Below, in pieces: positions 12,813 through 25,199 of a stretch of 64,000 bases of DNA; position 1 is the first letter of the stretch; each line of letters opens with the position of its first letter. Both the position numbers and the translations under genes were made by a program. The stretch lies in contig JAYMSP010000200.1 of assembly GCA_036897095.1 (NCBI GenBank), positions 1 through 64,000 of the forward strand. Reading direction: 5' to 3'. Origin of the DNA: Plantago elongata. Its lineage: Eukaryota; Streptophyta; Magnoliopsida; Lamiales; Plantaginaceae. A model generated the notes under the pieces. The model made no database searches. It was not told the DNA's origin and saw nothing but the letters and a program-made list of their open reading frames with translations.

Positions 12813-15800
12813 CATTAATAATTATGTTTGAATATTTGATGTTGTTTGTTGTGTTATGGACCTTATTATGGTGTAGAAGAAAGTTCAATTAAATCCACGG
12901 TTAGATTACGAGTTTTCACTCTATCGATCATGCATGTGTGTTGTGTACTGTTTATTTATCGTAGGGCTTGTACGTTGTACGGTTCTAGGTACTAATTTCT
13001 TGTCTATACTGGTTCAAATTTTATGACCCAAAATAGGGTGATCCTCAAAGAAAGATTTAAGTTTATTCTGTCTTTTCGTTTTGCTGTCCAACAATTTAAA
13101 CCTCCTCTTAATTTGAACGTTTTTATCGATTCAACATAACTTCGACCCACTCTTATTTGTTACTCTACGTTCACCCGCACATTTGTGTAATCGAAGGTAA
13201 TTGAATCACCCTTTACGGGAGCATTATAGTTCATCATCATCTCATCAATTCGTCTACCAAACCGAGTCTCCTTCATGAACCACACGTTAACTCGAGATTA
13301 TAGTATCTATATGGAGATAATGTAATAGAGTTCAATCAATGTTGGAAGTATTCTTCGGTGTTGAGCCTTGATCTTCACCACATTACTAAGCCACAAACCT
13401 AACTCTAGTACCACTTGTTTCATCTTGACTCTACACTATCTCAGTTATCAGTATGATTATTTTCCAAATCGACAATTTTCTTAATATATTTTTGTTTTCA
13501 CCTCATGTGTAACGTAAAGGTGCGACAAATTATTTAATGAGCACGAACCCGCATGGACTTAGGGAAAGTAGATGAACGAGAAGTCAACATTGCTTCCATA
13601 ATTTGTGTTTATGATCATCAATATTCAATATTCAATTATATACTAATATCCAAGTTGATGCTTATAAGAGTTTGAAATATCGAAAACGTACCAACATGAG
13701 CTTTCACTTTGAAAATATGCACATTCAATTTGTTGCATCTAACTGGCAAACTTTGACTTGTTTAAATAATATACGAGTATACAACCCAAGTTCTTTGTTT
13801 TAATTGATCGACACATTACAACCCATCTTCATAACTCCGGTTGTACTACAGTACAAATGTTACGCGTCTGCAATAATTCCCATCTTTAATCTACAAGTTG
13901 TTTGTTTTAATCTGGTTTATACGTGCTGATTTGATATACACATTAATCAACCTCAACACACTCGAAGTTCGATATAGAATATTATTTGAACATGTCCAAT
14001 ACGACATTGATAGTGACTAGTATCGTAGATTCACTTCACATACCAATCAATCGTAGTTATGAAAAAGGAAAAATGATGGCATAAATTAAGAGATTGAGAA
14101 TAAAGTCCGTTAAACTCCCAAGAACATATATAGAATATACGAGATCACATGGTAAGTGCATGTCAATAAAAAGACAAGGTAATTAGCGTTAAATTCGGAG
14201 ATTAGCCGCTAGAATCACAATGTGGTTACAGTATGAAGTATCTGTATGCTAGCTAGTTAGCATAAAACAATTCCAAACCACCAATCAAATGTTGATTAAG
14301 GTTGGTCAACACTAGATACCAACGAGGAGCATCACGTGTTAACCTCCGATTAGTGCATCATTAATATCACTCATTAAATTACAGCTTCATATTCTAAAAC
14401 CAAGATTAGCCCGTGAAAGATAGGATTTTTTATATAAAATATTGAATTTAAATGGGGAGATGAGAAATTACACTATATCTTGAATTTGTCATTTTATTTA
14501 ATATCAAAAGTAAAATTAAATCGTGCACAAGATTAATTAACTGATCTTACAACCTAGGTCACCTTAAACTTAAAGAAGGTGATGTTGCTCCTACGAAATA
14601 ACACTCGAAGCTTTTTGAGTTTTTAACGTCATCTGATTCATCTCCAAATTGTTTAGGTTATATTTTGGAAGATATTGTATCACTGTTTGGTATACAATTT
14701 GAATTGACAAAATTCAATTTAAATTTTCATGTTTTATACAAAACATGTAATTTGAATTGAATAGGTTTTGTAAATTCGAATCGTATACTAAACAGTGCAT
14801 ACATGTTTAAGCACCTATGTAAAACTAATCAACCCGATTAATACGCTGGTTCATTAATATTTCAAAATTTTAAGAGCTTACTCGCACTTGAAGTGATCTA
14901 TCTAGCTTATGAGTTACAACACAATTAGGTGATCACCTAAAAGAGCGCCTCATAATGCCAATCCCATACTCTCAAATTATGATGACAATGAACTTGAGCC
15001 ATCCTCTAGAAGCTACTAGTTAATAAGGCTCCATCAATGAATGTTATCTTTGGAGATGTCACATAGTGCAAGTTGATTGTGTTGCTCACAGCTGTTGTCC
15101 ATGAAATAACACTCTTTTTTACATAATATCTACAGAACTAGAAGGGAATAGCTCAAACAAATGCATGAAAACAATCCATATCTATCTTCTCAATAAGACA
15201 TGCAGTAGTAGGTGATGAAGATGATCACAGTAAATGGAGAGAATAATGACATAAAGAAGAATAGAGAACAGTAAATGGCTCCTATTTTGTTGGTAGTATG
15301 AGGAGAAGAAGAAAGGTGGTGGATAAGGTGAAAAAAGGCATCCATTTTACCCAACTTGCACATATAGATACAATGCCAAAAGGAATGAGTTCAAAACTTT
15401 AAACTCTTTTGTTCTTCTTCTTATCTTAGCTTTCTTCTTTTGGCAACTTGACAAGTTGAATGAGTTGAATTAAGTTTAGATGAGAATATGAGATGTATGT
15501 TGATCCTTTTCAGTTTTTTGTCAGCTACATGGAGTACTCATCAACATAGTGTGAGTGAGTGAGTGATCTACTATATTTCTATCTTTGTCCCTTCTTTCTC
15601 CATACCAACCCCACATCATCCTCTTCTTCTCATGAATTCAGTGTTGCAAATAATACTACAACAAACTTCACCTAATCAAATTTATGTTTCTCAACTATAC
15701 ACTTTGGTTTTCCAAAAGTGTATAACTTTTCATTAACTCGAAGATCTCACTAAATACTATCAATGTCACATTTAACACCAAACATAAAATTTAAAAAGGT

Positions 15801-15869
15801 CAACTACGATTTAATTATTATTTATCAAGTACAAAATTCGATTGGGAATGAATCTAAAACACCAATGTA
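12813..15869. other. Intergenic region, no gene recognised
   Basis: After the WD40 gene's 3' UTR the DNA is AT-rich with only short open frames. A tract near 13390-13410 (CTCTAGTACCACTTGTTTC) faintly resembles the primer-binding junction of copia elements but has no partner. The 15070-15620 stretch is less AT-rich and holds pyrimidine tracts that might belong to an untranslated transcript, but nothing identifies it. Confidence 0.5.
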
Positions 15870-16825
15870 TTAGGAAAAGGAAAAAATTCAAAAAAATGTA
15901 TTTTATGTTGTGACATTTCTGAAAGAGGTACATTTGATTGTTACTGCCCAATTTTAGTATCTTGAAGTTGACATTGTGTTCAATTTAGATACCTCGTGAA
16001 ATGTTCACATTGAAAATACATATATACGGTGGACCTAAACATAAATATATATATCTCTATTGAAAATAATTTACAAAAAAATAAAAAATAAAATCACCAT
16101 GGAAGAAGCTTGACATGGTTGAATTCTTCTGCCATCGTGGAGCTTCCTGATCCGGTCTGGTGGCCATGGATGCTCCACGACGGAGCTTTCTGATCCAACA
16201 GCTTGAATGCTTCGTCGTGGATGAATTACTTATAAAATTTAAAAACCCAATTGAAAATTTTATTGCAGCATATCGCATTTTTGATTTTATTTTATTTTAT
16301 TTTATATGTAATAAAATATGAAATATTTTCTTTATATTTTTAAAAATATTTTTTAATTATATTAAATAATTTATACCCATAAATTACGATAGAGTGAAAC
16401 GTATCCCAACTTCTTTTAATTTAATTTAATTTTTTTATTTTTATTTTTCATTATACAAATTTAATTTAAAATTATAATTATAATTTTTCAGAATTTTTAT
16501 CTTTCGTTTGTAATTTAAAATTAATTTCCCCCCTCTTTCTTCTTTCTTATAACCTTCTTTTATGTTGATTTTACAAAATAGGGTTGATTTATAATAAGTG
16601 AAAATTATATGGTGAAATTTAAAATTTTTAAAATTTATTTTATTTGCTATTTCACCCATCAAAATTTTAAAATTTCAAATAATTAAACTGGCACGTGTTA
16701 CAGAGGTACCTAAATTGAACATAATGTCAATATTAAATATCAAAATCGAACCGTGACAATCAAATATACGTTTTTCAAAAATGTCACAATTTTGGATACA
16801 TTTTTTTGAATATCCTAATAATTTT
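15870..16825. mobile_element. Non-autonomous DNA transposon with long terminal inverted repeats (copy 1)
   Basis: The two ends are inverted copies of each other over about 150 bp. The left end begins TTCAAAAAAATGTAT and continues through TTGTGACATTTCTGAAA to GACATTGTGTTCAATTTAG; the right end, read on the other strand, gives TTCAAAAAAATGTATCC and then GACATTATGTTCAATTTAG. The interior is AT-rich with a short GC-rich core around 16110-16230 that has two near-copies of a TGGATGCTCC or GGAGCTT block. A second copy lies at 29153-30168, so the ends are defined by comparison. Long inverted repeats without coding capacity suggest a Mutator-like or foldback element. Both arms have diverged, so the insertion is not recent. 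Confidence 0.7.
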
Positions 16826-17400
16826 GAGGTCTGACTCCATATCTTGTAAAGATTCTATCAAAATATCTCAATGTGCTTACCACATAATTTATTCATAAAC
16901 TAGTGTCATTTGTGTACTAATATAAGTCCAACATGTTGCTAAACGATACAATTAATTTCACACCAATGTGTAAATAATTGGTAAAATCAACTAGATGAGT
17001 TAGTTTTAGTTTTGTTAAACAACACTATATACTAGTATTAATTGGTTAGTTGGTTGGGTGATTGACATATATATTATCTCATAAAACCATATACATTATT
17101 CCAATATGTTTACAATCAGCAGTGCATTTGTCAAAACTAACAATAAGTGTGTAATAATTAAATGTATATATGAGGCCTGTAACCCTCGAACCTGTCAAGT
17201 TGCTCATGCACCACCAAGAAATGAAGCATTAAAAAGAAGAGGCTCTTGTTTTGTTTCCACTAAAACAAAGCAAATTCTGGTTTACTTGTCACTATTTGCA
17301 TTAGATTCATCATATACAATTTGAGCATTGGATCTGAAGACAATGAGAAACTTCCAAAGGATGGATATGATCCTCCACATCAACATTTCTTGGCTTTAAA

Positions 17401-17474
17401 CTACCCCCGTCGTCTACCCATTCTTTTGCGTGGACACTTCTTCAGAATCGCGACCTCTTGGAAGAGAGTGCTCA
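17401..17474 (-). CDS. Candidate terminal exon of an unrecognised gene
   Basis: The minus strand shows a good acceptor (TTAGCCTGCAG) followed by 74 bases that read two leftover bases, 23 sense codons and TAG. The encoded tail is strongly basic: KKCPRKRMGRRRG. Codon use looks more protein-like than the surroundings and the GC content is higher. No protein family is recognised and the upstream exons are unknown, so this may equally be chance. Confidence 0.25.
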
Positions 17475-19944
17475 CTGCAGGCTAACATGTTCAAACAATA
17501 TCAGCAACTTGTGCATAGATGATGCATACTAAAAGAAAGAGAAAAACATGGAAACGGAGCAAGATGATTGATAGGCTGATTACATTTCTCATTACACCGA
17601 TCGAATTTGGACCGAAAATAAATGGATAATGGAGGTAAAATATCTAAATGTAACTTCAGCATGCAAGTTATGAATTTTTTTAAGTCAATTGAGAGTGACA
17701 GGGCTAAGATGTGGCAACATAAACAATGAATGAACTTTGAAATTCTGCTTCTGAGTTTCTCAACAAGGACAGGTCGAAGATGATGAAGTAACATATTACC
17801 TAACAAATTATTAGCATATTAATGATTGTTACCAAGTCTCAAAACTTATTCAATATATTATCAAGTGAGCTAACGTTGATGCGACAAGCGTTGAATGTAA
17901 CAGTATAGGCCACTCGACGTGCATGGAAATATCCCAACGCATAATTGCTTGTAGCAGAAATAATAGTATATGGTCCGGATGACAAAATCACACTATCACT
18001 ATGATAAAGAAATATCATCAATTTGATTATGGCATTTGCTCTCACCAGTTGGTAAATATAAAAAAAGAAAGGGTCTTATAATCATGTTATACTGATAATA
18101 AGGAAAATCAGCATTTTTAACTGTTCATTTTTACGCTGAAATTTGTGGACTCTGTGATCAGCCATATGCCCCCTATCTGAATATGATCCAGAATACGTAT
18201 ATATATAGAACGAGAATTGCCTCAAATCACTATGAGAACTTTCCTTATAGTTTTGACCATGTTGGGCTCAATCTCATATAGATATGGATCGGACAAATCA
18301 GACCAATGGCAACAAACTTATATTCATGACTCTAATCTTTCCCTTGCAAAGTCATTGACTATATTTGGGCTTCAAGCTCATTGAAGATTGTGAAGCTATC
18401 ATTCTCTGAAAACTAGTCCTAGGGCTTATCATATCTTAAAGTGGACAGGCCCAAAATAGAAGAGGTGCACAGCCTAACGAAGAAAAATCTCCAAGTGTTA
18501 CTTCTCCCAGGTTGAACTCTAGGCAAATTGATTAAGATTATCCAGTGAGTCTGAAGAAATAGAAAGGTCAGATTACTCAGAATATCCAGCATTTAAGGAT
18601 ATAGTGAGTAGTTCTTTTGGCTCTACATATTGACAGAATCAGATTTATTTACTTCCATCCAGTTCAGTTAAAAATGTGATGAAATCAACAGCAGTTTTCG
18701 AGGAAGTTAAATATTAACGAGGTCTAATGTTACTAAAACAAGACATGGACTAGTGTACTTTGCAAATAATTTTCCAGTTTCTTGATACATTCTAGATAAA
18801 ATAAATCACTTCAACTGGAACTTCAGGCCTGTGAAAATATAGGTTTGGAGGTAATCCCAGCTTTCCTCGCCCGAAATATTATTTCTTAGGGGACGGTTTT
18901 GAAGCTGCTAAAATACATTTTACAGGTTATTTACTACTTGTATATCTACTATCTAGGGTCTATCTGTGTATTTTCAAATAAATCTGACTGGCTCTCCCCC
19001 ACTCTTCTGCCTTTTCCTTTTTCTTCAGCAGTCATCTTTGATCAAGATTCCAACTTAAGCTAAATAGTCGATTCCACTAGTAATATCTTATGAGGTTTTA
19101 TGGAGTTTAGGTATACTACAGAACTGATTACAAAAGCAATTCGAGTACGAGCAAATGACAGTCATTACCACCAGGTACTGATTGGCACATAACACGACAG
19201 TTTTATCAGTTATTTTAACTAATAGTTCCTGCGAGCTATCATATTCCAATTTAGTCATTAACAATAGGTTGCATTGTCTCGCGGCAGTTTTCACTGTCAT
19301 GAGACCAAACGAGTAACAAAACAGAAGCATATTGGTCAGTCACAAGACTCACAAACATGTAAGCAGGGTACAGACTACAGACCACAGACTGAAAGTCACT
19401 ATTCATGATCATGATCATTAAAATGCAACTACAAAGTGCTCTGGAATCTGAAATCCCGGATGAGAGAATCACAAGACATGCCGAAGGACAAAAGGAAAGA
19501 AAAAAAAACCCACTACTAAGTATCAGGGACTTGATAATTACCATTTTATCGCAATTGGAAAATCAGTCTTTACCACGCAGAGCAGTGCAGGAAAACTATC
19601 CGAAATCAGTGTCAAGCATAAACAAAAGCTATACTATACTTCTATCTTGTTCAATAGTTATTCATATGCATACAGTAGCATTCTTCCATAAGTTATCCCG
19701 TAATCCATATCGATATAGTAGTTTGAACGTAAGTATTCGATCAAACAGTAATATGAAATGATACATTAGCTTTGAACATAAGTATTAGATCAACCCTCAA
19801 ACTTCTATATTGTCTAGTCTAATTACATTTCCCTCAATTTGTTCTACATAGCAAGCATATTCATGAAACCATATGCAAATATGCAATCAAGGCAACAATA
19901 GTAACTTCAAAATACAAGGCAAATCAGATACTAAAAGACAAAAG

Positions 19945-20262
19945 ATTTACCTTCAACCATCTCCTTATTCATGCTATCAGCTCCACATAATCTTGGCCAT
20001 TGGACTCATCAAGATCAGATTTTTCCAATCCAATCATAAAACCCAGATAAGAAATTATTCATCTTCTCCTTCCTGACACTATCAGCTCACAAATTCATGG
20101 TCCTTGGACTCTTTATCATCAAGATCGGTTTTTTCCAGTTCAAACAAAACCCAGATACAAAAGTACTCCTCTTCACCTTCCCACGCTATCAGCTCATATA
20201 ACATTGGCCCTTAGACTCATCAAGATCGGATTTTCCCAGTTCAATCTGAAAAGAAAAGCTGC
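19945..20262 (-). repeat. Three imperfect tandem repeats of about 100 bp
   Basis: Three consecutive units share a GCTATCAGCTC or ACTATCAGCTC start, a middle with TTGG-CC(A/T)T(A/T)GGACTC, then CATCAAGATCGG and TTTTCCAGTTCAA, and an AAACCCAGATA end. They begin near 19970, 20070 and 20175. On the minus strand each unit contains a TTGATGA or TGATGAT tract and a downstream CTGATAG. The third unit follows a CTTTTCTTTTCAG tract that resembles a splice acceptor. No function is assigned. Confidence 0.7.
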
Positions 20263-20423
20263 ATTGCTATTGCCACAAATGAGGGTTTTTCATTCCCAGA
20301 ACTAAATTAGAGTGTCTTTGCTACTGTAAATGAGAATGACAAAGGAATAAGGGGCTGAGTGCAAATGATGGATCTTGTAGGAGAAAAATGAAAAGGAGAC
20401 TTGATAAAATTGAAAAAATAATT

Positions 20424-20429
20424 AAAAAA
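20424..20429 (-). terminator. Pol III terminator of tRNA-Thr
   Basis: A run of six T residues on the minus strand begins about ten bases beyond the 3' end of the tRNA, the expected RNA polymerase III stop signal. Confidence 0.7.
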
Positions 20430-20439
20430 TTGCAAATGA

Positions 20440-20511
20440 TGCCCCCATGCAGGATCGAACTACAGACCTCCAGTTTACAAGACTGGCGCTCTACCACTGA
20501 GCTATAGGGGC
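20440..20511 (-). tRNA. tRNA-Thr (anticodon UGU)
   Basis: The minus strand folds as a complete cloverleaf. The acceptor stem is GCCCCTA with TGGGGGC (one G-U pair) and discriminator A; the D arm is GCTC/GAGC around AGTGGTA; the anticodon stem is CCAGT/ACTGG around loop CTTGTAA, giving anticodon TGT; the T arm is TGTAG/CTGCA around TTCGATC. A and B boxes (TAGCTCAGTGG, AGTTCGATCC) are intact and a T6 terminator follows. There is no intron and no encoded CCA, typical of a nuclear plant tRNA. All stems pair, so it is likely functional and decodes ACA and other Thr codons by wobble. Confidence 0.95.
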
Positions 20512-20572
20512 ATCTTTGGTGATAATTTTCTCCACCATCTATGATCCCAGTAGTATTCAATCCATGGGCTAA

Positions 20573-21175
20573 GTTCTAAATTGTGTTTCATCTTGGTATA
20601 CTAGCATATTTAAGGTCCGTTGGAGAGGATTAATAACATTGACAATTATATCTTTAGCCACCACCAACGAAGCCAAACACTTGAAAACACGCAAAAGGCC
20701 TCTGTCCTCAATACCGGAGGAGACTAATGATGGCAATGACATGTTGCAATCACCATCAATATCAGATGAGACCAATGATAGCAATGGCAGGTCGCAATCA
20801 CCATCACCTCGTCGCAGTTGGTTCAAAAGACCTAAGTCTCCCATCGAGTCTCGTAACAGGTGGTCCGGAAGACATAAGTCTCCACGAGGCAGCGATGGTG
20901 ATGGGTTGATGGCACCTCCTCAGTCTCGTCGCAAGTGGTTCAAAAGACCTAAGAATTCCCGAGGCACTGGTGGTGATGGGTTAGTGGCACCTCCTCATCC
21001 TCATCGAGCGTGGTTCAAAAGACCTAAGAATCCCCAAGGCAGTGGTGGTGATGAGTTGGTGGCACCTCCTAATCCTCGTCGCAACTGGTTCAGAAGACAT
21101 AGGTCTCCACAAGGCAATGGTGCACCACGCCGCTGGGGGCTTTCTCGCCCGTGGAAAAGATCGCCTCCGTATTGA
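20573..21175 (+). CDS. Basic Arg/Trp repeat protein, copy 1 (5' end uncertain)
   Basis: Open frame for a highly basic repeat protein of an unrecognised family; it is a paralogue of the gene at 24389. It shares SLATTNE-KHLKT with that gene and then carries five units with core PRRSWFKRPK, SRNRWSGRHK, SRRKWFKRPK, PHRAWFKRPK and PRRNWFRRHR, separated by spacers such as GTGGDGLVAPP, and a tail RRWGLSRPWKRSPPY. The end of a signal-peptide-like stretch (LITLTIISLA) is open but no in-frame ATG lies between the stop at 20570 and 20741. It therefore has an upstream exon I cannot find, or it lost its start and is a pseudogene. The long intact repeat frame favours recent or present selection. The 3' flank to about 21345 matches that of copy 2. 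The start given is the beginning of the open frame. Confidence 0.5.
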   Translation, partial: VLNCVSSWYTSIFKVRWRGLITLTIISLATTNEAKHLKTRKRPLSSIPEETNDGNDMLQSPSISDETNDSNGRSQSPSPRRSWFKRPKSPIESRNRWSGRHKSPRGSDGDGLMAPPQSRRKWFKRPKNSRGTGGDGLVAPPHPHRAWFKRPKNPQGSGGDELVAPPNPRRNWFRRHRSPQGNGAPRRWGLSRPWKRSPPY

Positions 21176-21179
21176 TCAT

Positions 21180-22194
21180 TAGTTTTTCACAATTACTTAA
21201 ATCTTCAAGAGGCTATCATGCATAGTTACCTCCGTCAAATAATGATAAATTACTACATAAACATTTCATATGACATTATGATGCAATAAATATAATTTAT
21301 AATAAAATGTATGAATAAAACTTTGTCATTCTATTCCATATATGAGGATCAAAATATTTATAATAATTAATCTCTTCGAGCTTCCATGGCCATGGCTGCC
21401 ATGGAAGATATAAAGCGGGCCATGTTTGCAGCTCTTTGAGCATTTTATGGTGAAAGATTTCTTCGTCACTTGAAAAGATTTCTTCGTTGACTGCAGAAAA
21501 TTACAGAAGGGGAAGGTGGTGGTGACCTTTGGAGAAAAATAATAAATGTAGGGTCAAAATATAAATAGAATATTTAGGAATAATAATTACAATAATTAAT
21601 TATGTATATTTGTATCTTTTAAATTATAAAGTCTCATAACATATTACTTTTAGATAACTTATCTAAAGACGTCATATATTATCTGTAAAATCATCAACTT
21701 TATTAATTAAAATGTTTATGTTGTTAACGAAATAAATCTTATTGTAATATGAAAAATACAAATATTAAGAACATATATGTTTTGATTTATAACATATATC
21801 AGTGATTTTCTTAATTAACAAAATATATGTCCATTTTTAAATAAATCATTTGGAGACCATCACTTATGAAAGTTATGATACTTACTCTTAAAATAACGAA
21901 GTCTTATGAGCGAATTATCAAAAATTTGTTAATAAATTAATTTTTAAGCATAATTTAAGAAACTCGAGCAGAAAGTTGGAAGTTGAACGATGCAGAGAAT
22001 TCCTTCGAATGTCATAATTAAGAAAGTGACTTGAGGAAAATATATATAAGAGCAAACTCGTGTGCGAAATAATTTAGGTTATCTTTGGTATAATCATATC
22101 TCTATATTTCTGAAGTTATAAATCTCTTCCCATATCTCTATAATTCTGATCTTGAACACTAATAATGGACTTTGTACAAACTATAATATATATA
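21180..22194. other. 3' flank of copy 1 and duplicated non-coding blocks
   Basis: The stretch to about 21345 aligns with the 3' flank of the second basic-repeat gene (shared AATGATAAATTACTACATAA). Two further non-coding blocks are duplicated downstream: 21500-21645 matches 22490-22625 (shared TTATGTATATTTGTAT), and 21645-21960 matches 23650-23940 (shared TTAATTAAAATGTTTATGTT). No gene was seen here. Confidence 0.65.
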
Positions 22195-22454
22195 CTCCCC
22201 CGTCCCGATTTAGAAGTCTCGCAAGATCGGGAACAAGTTTTAAGAAAAAAAATGATAAAGTAGAAATAGTGTAATAAATTATGAATGTGATTGAATAAAG
22301 TAGGAGAAATAGTGAATAAAGTATGAGAAATAGCGAATAAAGTGTGAGAGATAATATATAAAGTAGGAGAGAGATTTTCTATTTAACGACGCGGGTTTTT
22401 CAAACCGGGACAACCCAAATAGAAAGCGGGACTTCCAAACCGGGACGGAGGAAG
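22195..22454. mobile_element. Stowaway-type MITE (Tc1/mariner)
   Basis: A 260-bp element flanked by the TA dinucleotide, with terminal inverted repeats CTCCCCCGTCCCGATTTAG and, on the other strand, CTTCCTCCGTCCCGGTTTGG; both arms run on into GAAGTC. This is the standard Stowaway consensus. The interior has repeated GTGAATAAAGTATGAGAAATA-like motifs and no coding capacity. The arms are about 80 percent alike, so it is moderately old. It sits between the duplicated blocks of the basic-repeat locus. Confidence 0.9.
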
Positions 22455-22639
22455 TATAATTTTACTTATAATCAAAAAAGGAAAAAAATTAAGAAGGGGA
22501 AGATGAGGTGAATTTTAGAGAAGAAGAATAAATTCAACTTTAAAATACAAAGATATTGTTTATGAAGGGTAATTTTTAAAATTATGTATATTTGTATTTT
22601 TAAATTACAAAGCCTCATAAGAGACTATAGATATTGTTA

Positions 22640-23645
22640 GAATTTTAATCACCAAAGAGGCTAGTCCATGACTGTACACCTCAGTCAAAGGGGTCCCATA
22701 CGTTAGGATGAAGTTTTCTTAAACGTGTATAATCTACTATAGTACGTAGTAGATGGCGCTTGAGAAAGAATTACTAAAATTCATTGAAAGATGAAAGAAT
22801 TATTAAAGCCCAGAGTTTGTTGGTTGATTTATTGAATATGGAATGTCAAAACTTGAAATGGGAGAAGTCCACATGACTAAAATTAAGGAAGAAGAAACTA
22901 AATAATAGTCAAAGGCTTGGGTTAAGGGTTTGGGCCCTTGGAGCACCCATGCTTTTGGAGGGGGAGGAGCTAAATGCTCTACACACGCACCCGTCTGGTC
23001 CGTAGGTTCGCAAGTCACGATCTAGGGTTGACTATAATCTTTTTGGGCCATAAACCAAATATATTTTAGTTGAGTCCAATAAGATTAGTATTAATAAGCC
23101 CAACATATACGTTCGAAATTGTTATACTCAAAAGTTTCAACTCATATGTTGTACCAGTTCGTGAATGGTTGTGCCTGTCAAACTAGCCCTTCAAAACTAT
23201 AAATATCCCCCCTAGGTCGGATTCAACACACAACAATCCATCCTTCTTCCATCTCTTAAATTATCTAAAACATTATTGTATTAAATCGTTGAGTCACCGT
23301 TCGATCACGAATGGTTGTTCCTGTCAGACTCAACCCTTCGAACTATAAATATCCCACCAAAGTTCGGATTCATCACACAACAATCAATCCTTCTTCAATC
23401 TCTTAAACTCTCTAAAGCATTATTGTATTAGTTTGCCAAGTCGCAGTTCCATTGCTATAACTCTGATTCAAATATTGTTGTTCTATTTTTGGAGAATATT
23501 TGCTACGTGAACCGTAAGCACCAGTGCGTACAAATACAGTCTTAAGGAAATTGGCTCACTGGCTCAGCCTTTGCTCAACAGCTTAATCCTTTCCTTACTA
23601 TACATTTTTTTTTCCATTCTCATATATATACTGCCACCAAACAAC
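22640..23645. mobile_element. LTR-like insertion (fossil, possible solo LTR)
   Basis: This kilobase interrupts two blocks that are contiguous in the other copy of the duplicated locus (21500-21960), so it is an insertion. It contains a TATA-type promoter tract ACTATAAATATCCC followed by a CAACACACAACAATC leader, and this tract with about 140 bp around it is directly duplicated (near 23158-23295 and 23300-23440). A promoter inside a non-coding inserted block suggests a solo LTR of a copia-like element. No internal coding region is present. It is old and altered; family and exact ends are uncertain. Confidence 0.4.
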
Positions 23646-23649
23646 AGAT

Positions 23650-24326
23650 AGTCTCTAGATAACTTATCTAACAACGACATATATTATCAGTAAAATCATC
23701 CATATTTTTAATTAAAATGTTTATGTTGTGAACATAATAAATTTTGTTATAATATGAGAAGACATTAATATTCAAAACATATTTGTTTTGATTAATATAT
23801 CAGTGATTTTGTTAATAATATAGGTTTGTTTTAAAATAAGTTATCCAAAGAAAGTTTTCCACGTGACTCCCTGTTTCAAGATTGTTTAAAATATAAAGTT
23901 TTGATAAATTAATTTTTAATTATTAAATTATGTCATTACTAGTTCATATGCACGTGGTATCTGCATACGGAATACAGGGGTCTGTTTGGTTCTAAAGTGT
24001 GTTTCATTGTGGTGAAATAACATGTTTAAGGCATATATGCACTTCTAAGTTTTTAATCAGGAAACTTTTTGACTATTAATATTAAACATGGTGCTTGGTA
24101 GCGCTTCGCGGAGAATCATTTCGGACACTCGAAGCGGGCTTCTAAAATCATTTCTCAATCATTTGCTGATGATTCAAAATTTCACAATCTGAGTTATGAA
24201 TCTTTAGTGTAGTTTTCCACTATGTTCATGTAACAAAATTTATTCGTCTTATTCATATATTATAATTGGACAAATACAATTCATAATATATGCATGTTAA
24301 ATTTTCTTGGGAAACTAGTAATGTAG
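23650..24326. other. Upstream region of basic-repeat gene copy 2
   Basis: The first 290 bases are the duplicated block shared with 21645-21960. The rest is AT-rich and non-coding. A short inverted pair, CGCTTCG and CGAAGCG at about 24101-24142, could form a weak hairpin; nothing else stands out. Confidence 0.5.
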
Positions 24327-24333
24327 TATAAAA
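24327..24333 (+). promoter_or_regulatory. Likely TATA box of basic-repeat gene copy 2
   Basis: TATAAAA lies 62 bases before the ATG at 24389, which would put transcription start near 24358 and give a leader of about 30 bases. Position and sequence fit a core promoter; no other elements were identified. Confidence 0.45.
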
Positions 24334-24388
24334 TGGATGAATCTATTTCACTAATTCATCGCCAAACAACGGTAACATCCTCGAAGAA

Positions 24389-24763
24389 ATGAGAATACCA
24401 TTTGTGTTTGCGATGGTCATTGGACTAATAACATTAGCAACTATATCTTTAGCAACTACCAACGAAGACAAACACTTGAAAACGCACAAAAAGGAGCATT
24501 TGCCATTACAAGAGGCTCGTGATGGCGATGGCGGGTTGCTATCACCATCACTCTATTCAAGGCTTCTAAATTTTCCTAGACTATGGAGAATACCATCACG
24601 TAAAGGGTACAAGCCTCGTCGCAGCAGGTGGTTCCGAAGACATAATCATCCCAAGCCTCGGCGCACGTGGTTCAAAAAACCCAAGTTTCCAAAAAGCAAA
24701 CCTGTTCGCAACTGGTTCGGAAGACATAAGTCTCTACAAGGCAATGGTGCAGTACACCGTTGA
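24389..24763 (+). CDS. Predicted secreted Arg/Trp-rich repeat peptide precursor, copy 2
   Basis: Single-exon gene for a 124-aa protein of no family I recognise. Residues 1-22 form a signal peptide (MRIPFVFAMVIGLITLATIS then LA, probable cleavage before TTNED). The mature part is very basic, has no cysteine, and ends in three tandem units with cores PRRSRWFRRHNHP, PRRTWFKKPKFP and VRNWFGRHKS. Amphipathic Trp/Arg repeats on a secreted precursor resemble cationic antimicrobial or processed signalling peptides; that is inference only. Compared with copy 1 it has fewer units, and the frame stops at TGA where copy 1 has TGG, removing the last 13 or so residues; the DNA beyond the stop still matches copy 1. 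A TATA box at 24327 supports this start. Confidence 0.65.
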   Translation: MRIPFVFAMVIGLITLATISLATTNEDKHLKTHKKEHLPLQEARDGDGGLLSPSLYSRLLNFPRLWRIPSRKGYKPRRSRWFRRHNHPKPRRTWFKKPKFPKSKPVRNWFGRHKSLQGNGAVHR

Positions 24764-25199
24764 GGGTTTTCTCGTCCGTGAAAAGCATCGCATCCTCACA
24801 ATACATTAATCTTCATGAGGTGGTCATGTTTACCGCCATAAATAATGATAAATTACTACATAAACATGCATAGTACATTATGATGCAATAAGTACGACTT
24901 ATAGTAAAGTATGAATAAAACTTTCTCATTCTATTATATAAGACGATCAAAACATAGAGTTCCAACTCAACTCAAGTGTGTTTTTTATGTAAAAATATTA
25001 TACAAAAATTCAATTCGAATTCAGATAATTTAGTTCTATCTCAAACAGTCCATCCGGATAAAAACTATCTAATATAATTATATTATTATTAGAAAATAAT
25101 AGAGAAACAAGTATTAGATTGAATATATAATTCGGTGGTGTATCTCATTCATCAATTAAAAGGCCTCTTATATGCAAACTTCAATACACAATTTCTTCA
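24764..25199. other. 3' flank of copy 2
   Basis: Up to about 24945 this aligns with the 3' flank of copy 1, including a shared AATGATAAATTACTACATAA and TATGAATAAAACTTT. The rest is AT-rich and runs into the copia relic. No gene seen. Confidence 0.6.

Larger units (their letters stand above)
16826..20439. other. Intergenic region with a possible minus-strand terminal exon
   Basis: No complete gene could be built. On the minus strand, 17474 to 17401 looks like a last coding exon: a CTGCAG acceptor, then 24 open codons ending KKCPRKRMGRRRG and TAG. A further open stretch upstream on that strand (17501-17806) contains LLHHLRPVLVEKLRSRISK, but no donor-acceptor chain links the two convincingly. 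A three-copy repeat sits at 19945-20262. Other open frames here are short and look random. Confidence 0.4.
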